From assembly GCA_937911965.1 (NCBI GenBank), contig CALDPL010000102.1:1-9670 (forward strand): a stretch of 9,670 nucleotides of DNA, read 5' to 3'. The DNA comes from an uncultured Allomuricauda sp. GTDB lineage: Bacteria; Bacteroidota; Bacteroidia; Flavobacteriales; Flavobacteriaceae. The position numbers and the translations under genes were made by a program. Positions 6,420 to 9,670 of this stretch are shown one piece after another. Every line of letters begins with the position of its first letter. The stretch's first letter is position 1. The notes below the pieces were generated by a model. It was not told where the DNA came from, did no database searches, and saw only the letters and a list, made by a program, of their open reading frames with translations.

Positions 6420-7739
6420 ATGCTCAAAAAGGAGAACATACTGTTGGTGGATGACGACATCCAGATCCTGGAGCTTTTGCAAAGGCATTTGAACTCCATG
6501 AACTACCACACCTATAGTGCGGTATCGGTACAGGAGGCCCTATACATCCTCAAGGATACCCAGATCGACCTTCTGATCACCGACATCAATATGCCCGAGA
6601 TCAATGGGATCCAACTGGTCAAATACGCCGCGGAACATTTTCCGGACATGCCCAAACTGGTGGTAACGGGTTTCCCCTCCGCCCAGGATGCCATGGAGGT
6701 GTTCAATTCAGGGGTTTCTGAATACCTTACCAAGCCCTTTACCAAGACCGAATTGTCCGAAGCGGTGCAAAAGGCCATGAAAGCCACCAAAACACCTGCC
6801 TCGGCGGATCGTCCCAAGCCCCCCCAATTGCACGGGCATGGGGAGATGATCGGCGCCTCCCCGGCCTTTGTGGTCATTTCCGAGATCATCAACAGGGTCA
6901 AGGACAACCATGCCACGATTTTGCTGCAGGGGGAAAGCGGGACCGGAAAGGAACTGGTGGCGCGTTCCATCCACTATTCGGGGAAGTTCGCCCGGGAACC
7001 CTTCATTGCGGTCAATTGCGGGGCCATCCCGGAAAACCTCTTGGAGGCCGAGCTCTTTGGATATACCAAAGGGGCCTTTACAGGGGCCAACGAGACTCGG
7101 AAGGGTTTTTTCCAGGCGGCCAACAACGGCACCATCTTTTTGGATGAAATCGGGAACGCCTCCTTGGCCGTTCAGGGAAAACTGCTCAGGGTGCTGCAGG
7201 AAAAGGAAGTGACCAAGGTCGGGTCCCAAAAGGCCGAAAAACTCAATGTCAGGGTCATTGCGGCCACCAACAGCAATCTTGAGGAACTGATCCAGAACCG
7301 CCATTTCAGGGAGGATCTATATTATCGGCTGACCGTGGTTTCCATAGTGGTGCCTCCCTTAAGGGAACGGCAGTCCGATATTCCCCTGCTGGTGGAACGC
7401 TTTTTGAAGAAGTACGGAATTGAATACCGGGACCGATTGGTGGACATCTCCCCGGAGGCTCTCAGGGTCTTGGAGCGCTATTCCTGGCCCGGGAACATCA
7501 GGGAGCTGGAAAACGTGATCCAAAGGGCTGTGATCATGTGTGACGGGAGGATCGAGGTCAAACACCTTCCCGAACAGCTCAAGTACAAGATCGATTTTTC
7601 GGAAACGGATATAAAAAGCCTAAGGCAGGTGGAACGGGAACATATAATCAAGGTGCTGGCCTCGACCGGGAACAATAAGACCAAGGCGGCCGAACTGCTT
7701 GGAATAGATCGTAAGACCCTCAGGGACAAGCTTAAATGA
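6420..7739 (+). CDS. NtrC-family sigma-54-dependent response regulator
   Basis: Enhancer-binding transcription activator, 439 aa. Receiver domain (1-120): VDDD (10-13), phospho-acceptor D55 in LLITDINMPEING, T83 and K105. After a proline-rich linker (about 125-140) comes the AAA+ domain (about 144-370): Walker A GESGTGKE (K177), intact GAFTGA sigma-54-contacting loop (218-223), Walker B IFLDE (D242, E243), and the arginine-finger region (LRERQSDIP). The C-terminal Fis-type helix-turn-helix (STGNNKTKAAELLGIDRKTL) ends at the stop. With GAFTGA intact it should work with RNA polymerase-sigma 54. I chose ATG 6420: it begins MLKKENILLVDDD, gives the standard receiver start, and follows AGGTGG. A GTG at 6414 is possible; a frame extending back to 6300 only runs through the kinase gene. 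Targets are unknown; the one weak -24/-12-like site seen is at 7940-7955. Confidence 0.96.
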   Translation: MLKKENILLVDDDIQILELLQRHLNSMNYHTYSAVSVQEALYILKDTQIDLLITDINMPEINGIQLVKYAAEHFPDMPKLVVTGFPSAQDAMEVFNSGVSEYLTKPFTKTELSEAVQKAMKATKTPASADRPKPPQLHGHGEMIGASPAFVVISEIINRVKDNHATILLQGESGTGKELVARSIHYSGKFAREPFIAVNCGAIPENLLEAELFGYTKGAFTGANETRKGFFQAANNGTIFLDEIGNASLAVQGKLLRVLQEKEVTKVGSQKAEKLNVRVIAATNSNLEELIQNRHFREDLYYRLTVVSIVVPPLRERQSDIPLLVERFLKKYGIEYRDRLVDISPEALRVLERYSWPGNIRELENVIQRAVIMCDGRIEVKHLPEQLKYKIDFSETDIKSLRQVEREHIIKVLASTGNNKTKAAELLGIDRKTLRDKLK

Positions 7740-7760
7740 CAATCGGTTAAAAATTACCCA

Positions 7761-7796
7761 CTAGGGGGAATTTTCCCCAGAGAATCTTTTCTTTTT
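7761..7796 (+). terminator. Probable terminator of the kinase/sigma-54 activator operon
   Basis: A GC stem GGGG(AA) at 7765-7770 pairs with (TT)CCCC at 7773-7778, with CT/AG flanks adding pairing. A T-rich tract (TCTTTTCTTTTT) starts about 7 nt after the stem. It lies 25 bp after the activator stop. The delayed and interrupted T-run makes it imperfect. Confidence 0.45.
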
Positions 7797-7917
7797 GTGT
7801 TGGGCATATCATTCAAATATCTGATATTCAGACTAATGTATTTATAAATGTACTATTTACAGTTTTGGGCATGGGTTTTGCTTATAGGAGGGTACGAGGA
7901 ATCGAGGTTTTAAATAC

Positions 7918-7951
7918 ATCCCGTCTCCAGGAACAGCCCTGGCAACGGGAT
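7918..7951 (+). ncRNA. Strong stem-loop, part of a possible structured RNA
   Basis: ATCCCGT (7918-7924) pairs with ACGGGAT (7945-7951), 7 bp. Inside, after a 2x2 internal loop (CT/CA), CCAGG (7927-7931) pairs with CCTGG (7938-7942) around a 6-nt loop. Twelve Watson-Crick pairs in 34 nt with one symmetric internal loop is better than expected by chance, and no T-run follows, so it is not a simple terminator. A second stem (AGGGGC 7968-7973 with GCCCCT 7987-7992) stands 16 nt downstream. No RNA family is recognised; existence as an RNA is inference. Confidence 0.3.
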
Positions 7952-8046
7952 TGGATATAGGCTCCAAAGGGGCTGAGTTTGAATGCGCCCCTCGCTTTGT
8001 TGAAATGCCCAAAGTTTAGTTTGTTTGATTGATGTGATGTAATGTT

Positions 8047-8089
8047 CCCGGTCCTTCATTAATTTGGATTTGCTCAAATGGGGGCCGGG
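8047..8089 (+). repeat. Long hairpin CCCGGTCC / GGGCCGGG
   Basis: CCCGGTCC (8047-8054) pairs over its whole length with GGGCCGGG (8082-8089), one G-U pair included. Within the loop, ATTTG (8062-8066) pairs with CAAAT (8075-8079). A short T-containing tail (CTTTACTAC) follows but no real T-run. It may be a terminator for an RNA made from this region or part of the leader of the secreted-protein gene. Confidence 0.4.
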
Positions 8090-8260
8090 CTTTACTACAA
8101 CAGATTACCCCCCAGGGACATTTCCTGAATTCCCTCCGATTGTTTTACACAATTCACTTGCAGCTATATTTTATTTTGCTGAATAACCGTATCTTAGGTC
8201 GACAATTGATTTCCAGGGTTTAAAAGGCCTTTGGTTGAATCGGCAGGTTTCGGGAACCTA

Positions 8261-8268
8261 TTATTTTG
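8261..8268 (+). promoter_or_regulatory. Candidate -7 box of the secreted-protein gene
   Basis: TTATTTTG differs from the Bacteroidota TAnnTTTG box by one base and lies 27 bp before the ATG at 8296, leaving an A-rich leader of usual length. A TTG at 8235-8237 could be the -33 element, but the 23-bp spacer is longer than usual. A small hairpin (AGGTT 8245-8249 with AACCT 8255-8259) sits between them. Confidence 0.3.
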
Positions 8269-8295
8269 CACAATCAACACATCAAAACAAACAAG

Positions 8296-9057
8296 ATGAA
8301 AAGAACATTTTTTCTGCTACTTCTCCTCGCGATGGGCAGCACAGGATTTGCCCAACAGACCAAGATGATGATCCGGGCCAAGGCCAAGGATGCAAAATTC
8401 ATTGGAAGTTCCATAGGAGGGGCACATGTACTGGTGAAAAACACAGTTAACGGCCAGATCCTGGCCGAGGGGATTACCCAAGGGAGCACCGGGAACACCC
8501 AATTGATCATGAACACCCCCAAGGGCAGGCACGATCAGATTTCCGATGGAAACACGGCCGGGTTTTTGGCGGTTCTTGACCTGTCTGAGCCCACCTTTGT
8601 CCAAGTGGAGGTCCGGGCCCCATTCCACAGAAAGAACACCATGGTCAGTTCCACCACCCAATTGTGGGTAATTCCGGGAAAAGACATCCTGGGGGATGGC
8701 ATAGTACTTGAATTTTCAGGCTATGCCGTCGATATACTCACGCCCAATACCCACCAATACGTTTCCCTGAAATCCCTTTCCCAAGGCTTGGAATTACGTG
8801 CCAACATTGTGATGATGTGCGGATGTCCCATAGAAAAGGACGGCCTTTGGGATTCCTCGGGCATGGAAGTACGGGCCCTTGTGAAAAAGGATGGAAAGGA
8901 TTTTGGAAGCATAGACCTCAATAATCCCTCGAGGAATATTTTTGAGGGACGCATGGATATCCGGGAGACGGGCAATTATGGAATTACCCTTTATGCATAC
9001 GATTCCGTTACCGGCAATACCGGTGTGGATCGAATCGACTTTGTCGTGACCGATTGA
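8296..9057 (+). CDS. Secreted beta-rich protein of unknown function with MMCGCP motif
   Basis: Exported protein, 253 aa. The start is set at ATG 8296: it opens with a Sec signal peptide (MKRTFFLLLLLAMGSTGFA, then QQTK; cleavage expected after residue 19) and follows an A-rich leader. A TTG at 8266 would add ten polar residues in front of the signal peptide and is unlikely. No lipobox Cys is present, so the mature protein is probably periplasmic, with no sorting tail seen. The rest alternates short beta strands with turns in what look like two Ig-like units (about 20-150 and 155-253). The only two cysteines of the whole protein form MMCGCP (M173, M174, C175, C177), which could make a disulphide or bind a soft metal such as Cu(I). 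I do not know a function; I recall similar MCGCP-containing uncharacterised proteins in Bacteroidota but cannot verify this. It stands alone between the structured region and the toxin-antitoxin locus, with no clear terminator. Confidence 0.85.
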   Translation: MKRTFFLLLLLAMGSTGFAQQTKMMIRAKAKDAKFIGSSIGGAHVLVKNTVNGQILAEGITQGSTGNTQLIMNTPKGRHDQISDGNTAGFLAVLDLSEPTFVQVEVRAPFHRKNTMVSSTTQLWVIPGKDILGDGIVLEFSGYAVDILTPNTHQYVSLKSLSQGLELRANIVMMCGCPIEKDGLWDSSGMEVRALVKKDGKDFGSIDLNNPSRNIFEGRMDIRETGNYGITLYAYDSVTGNTGVDRIDFVVTD

Positions 9058-9097
9058 TTGAATCTTCAACTTGCAATACGAAAAAACTTCACGAAGC

Positions 9098-9123
9098 ATT
9101 AGTTTCCTAATAAAGAAACTAAT
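9098..9123. promoter_or_regulatory. 9-bp inverted repeat, probable HigA operator
   Basis: ATTAGTTTC (9098-9106) and GAAACTAAT (9115-9123) are exact reverse complements around 8 bp. The right arm runs into the -7 box at 9123-9130 and the left arm covers the -33 position. HigA antitoxins repress their own operon by binding palindromes overlapping the promoter, so this is the natural operator of the locus that follows. Confidence 0.65.
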
Positions 9124-9130
9124 ATCTTTG
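9123..9130 (+). promoter_or_regulatory. -7 box (TATCTTTG) of the toxin-antitoxin operon
   Basis: TATCTTTG is an exact match to the Bacteroidota TAnnTTTG box. TTAG at 9099-9102, 20 bp upstream, is a weak -33 element. The box lies 21 bp before the former toxin ATG (9152) and would also serve the antitoxin gene. Confidence 0.55.
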
Positions 9131-9151
9131 TCGAGAGCAAATTAAATTTGA

Positions 9152-9509
9152 ATGGAAGGATAAATTCCGCGTGGAGTCCTTAAGAAGACGCAAAACAGTT
9201 TCTTGATGATCTTGATGATCTTGATCAGAAAGCACGGGACAAAATTTATTACAATATATGGAAAGCCCGTATCACAAATGACAAGGAGCTTTTCAAAAAA
9301 CTTCAAAACAAATATGGGAAATTAGGACAAAGTTCAACAAAACTTATTATAGACTTTTTGCATTCTGGGACAAAACCGATAATCAAGACACCGTAGTGAT
9401 TTCAACTCATGGATTGATAAAGAAAACTGCCAAAACTCCAATAGGCGAAATTGATAAGGCTGAAAGACTTATGGAACAATATTTTAACGAAAAAAGAAAG
9501 AAAAAATGA
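9152..9509 (+). pseudogene. higB: HigB/RelE-type (Gp49 family) toxin, frameshifted
   Basis: Remnant of a type II toxin (mRNA interferase of the HigB/Gp49 family) just upstream of its antitoxin. Pieces in different frames join into a family-like protein: KFRVESL (9162-9182), then EDAKQFLDDLDDLDQKARD through NDKELFKKLQN (9184 to about 9310), then WEIRTKFNKTYYRLFAFWD, VVISTHGLIKKT and EIDKAERLMEQYFNEK (9315-9506). The Trp-Glu-x-Arg, Tyr-Arg-Leu and His-Gly-x-x-Lys-Lys-Thr signatures are those of the family. Joining them needs an extra base near 9158 (otherwise ATG-GAA-GGA-TAA stops at once), an extra A near 9183, and a lost G near 9311 (GAA-ATA-TGG restored). The final frame stops at TGA 9507-9509, overlapping the antitoxin ATG as in intact HigBA operons. 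A 9-bp tandem repeat lies at 9202-9225. It is most likely inactive; sequencing error is the alternative, though other genes here are clean. Confidence 0.85.
9202..9225 (+). repeat. 9-bp tandem repeat (CTTGATGAT, 2.7 copies) in the toxin remnant
   Basis: CTTGATGAT at 9202-9210 and 9211-9219 is followed by CTTGAT at 9220-9225, encoding LDD-LDD-LD. Related toxins usually have only one such unit between the Phe-Leu and the Lys-Ala-Arg, so this looks like a slippage duplication that kept the frame. Confidence 0.7.
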
Positions 9510-9670
9510 AAACATACAGCTTGGAAGAAATGACCGACAAGCACATCGGTAAAAAAGGAACTGAAAAGAGAGATCAGTTTGAGAATGAACTTCGCCTTGA
9601 CCTTTTGGGCTATGCAATAAAACAAGCGAGAAAGGAACGTCATATGACCCAGGAGCAACTTGGCGCACTT
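9506..9670 (+). CDS. higA: HigA-type XRE antitoxin, N-terminal part (cut by window edge)
   Basis: Antitoxin and autorepressor of the HigBA type; 55 codons are visible and the frame is open to the edge. MKTYSLEEMTDKHIGKKGT followed by a charged helix (EKRDQFENELRLDLLGYAI) is the typical N-terminus of Bacteroidota HigA, and KQARKERHMTQEQLGAL begins the Cro/C1-type helix-turn-helix (helix 1 and the start of helix 2). ATG 9506 overlaps the former toxin stop (ATGA), the coupling usual for toxin-first operons. The frame is undamaged as far as it goes, unlike the toxin. Its expected target is the 9-bp inverted repeat at 9098-9123. A+T-rich composition, like the toxin remnant and unlike the genes to the left, points to horizontal acquisition. 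Confidence 0.85.
   Translation, partial: MKTYSLEEMTDKHIGKKGTEKRDQFENELRLDLLGYAIKQARKERHMTQEQLGAL

Larger units (their letters stand above)
7740..8295. other. 556-bp gene-free region with several stem-loops
   Basis: No credible protein-coding frame or decayed gene is visible on either strand. After the probable terminator come an A+T-rich stretch with overlapping short inverted repeats (7816-7832) and a palindrome ATTTATAAAT (within 7840-7851). Then follow three strong potential stem-loops (7918-7951, 7968-7992, 8047-8089), a palindrome AAAGGCCTTT (8223-8232) and a small hairpin (8245-8259) just before the next gene. The density of stems suggests a structured RNA or long leader, but no known RNA family is recognised. 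Confidence 0.5.

Noticed and set aside
5489..6499. Long minus-strand open frame of 336 codons
   Set aside because: It is antisense to the soluble kinase gene, His/Gly/Leu-rich without motifs, and explained by codon bias of the real gene.
8266..8295. TTG start of the secreted protein
   Set aside because: It would add ten polar residues before a normal signal peptide; ATG 8296 gives the expected n-region.
9202..9225. CRISPR-like repeat
   Set aside because: Tandem 9-bp units without spacers inside a coding remnant; no array exists in the window.
9152..9509. Programmed ribosomal frameshifting in the toxin gene
   Set aside because: Three separate shifts at sites without slippery heptamers would be needed; decay is simpler.
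9402..9668. Minus-strand frames with hydrophobic, Phe/Ser-rich products
   Set aside because: They are antisense to A-rich coding sequence of the toxin remnant and antitoxin; the hydrophobicity comes from reversed Lys/Glu codons.

Overview
The window looks like chromosomal DNA of a marine-type Flavobacteriaceae (Bacteroidota). The evidence is the Bacteroidota-style tyrosine autokinase with a PHP phosphatase beside it, an RprX/RprY-like sensor/regulator pair, start codons mostly without a Shine-Dalgarno sequence but with A-rich leaders, and several matches to the Bacteroidota -7 promoter box TAnnTTTG. The genus cannot be fixed from sequence reading alone.

Layout. (1) 2-1915: the 3' part of a Wzc-type capsule/exopolysaccharide co-polymerase and tyrosine autokinase, cut by the left edge. 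(2) 1935-2678, minus strand: a CpsB/CapC (YwqE)-type PHP tyrosine phosphatase, converging on the kinase with only 19 bp between the stops. (3) 2949-4914: a membrane histidine kinase and an OmpR/PhoB-type response regulator overlapping by 8 bp. An 8-bp direct repeat with 11-bp period lies upstream and a terminator-like hairpin follows. (4) 4983-7739: an 80-aa unknown protein, a soluble NtrB-like histidine kinase and an NtrC-type sigma-54 activator; the last two are 7 bp apart. (5) 7740-8295: a 556-bp gene-free stretch with several good stem-loops. (6) 8296-9057: a secreted beta-rich protein of unknown function with a Met-Met-Cys-Gly-Cys-Pro motif. (7) 9098-9670: an A+T-rich HigBA-type toxin-antitoxin locus. 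Its operator/promoter and antitoxin start look intact, but the toxin gene is broken by about three single-base indels.

How they fit: the kinase and phosphatase form the usual antagonistic pair controlling polysaccharide polymerisation and export. The two two-component systems are of different classes (membrane sensor with OmpR-type output; soluble sensor with sigma-54 output) and lie in line on the plus strand. Their signals and targets cannot be read here. The toxin-antitoxin locus differs in base composition from the rest and is probably a horizontally acquired, decaying insertion.

Most of the window is ordinary regulatory and envelope gene content. The points most worth a second look are the decayed toxin under an intact operator, the structured intergenic region before the secreted protein, the hairpin directly against the start codon of the 80-aa gene, the 11-bp-period repeat, and the MMCGCP secreted protein. 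I do not see a clear new multi-gene system.
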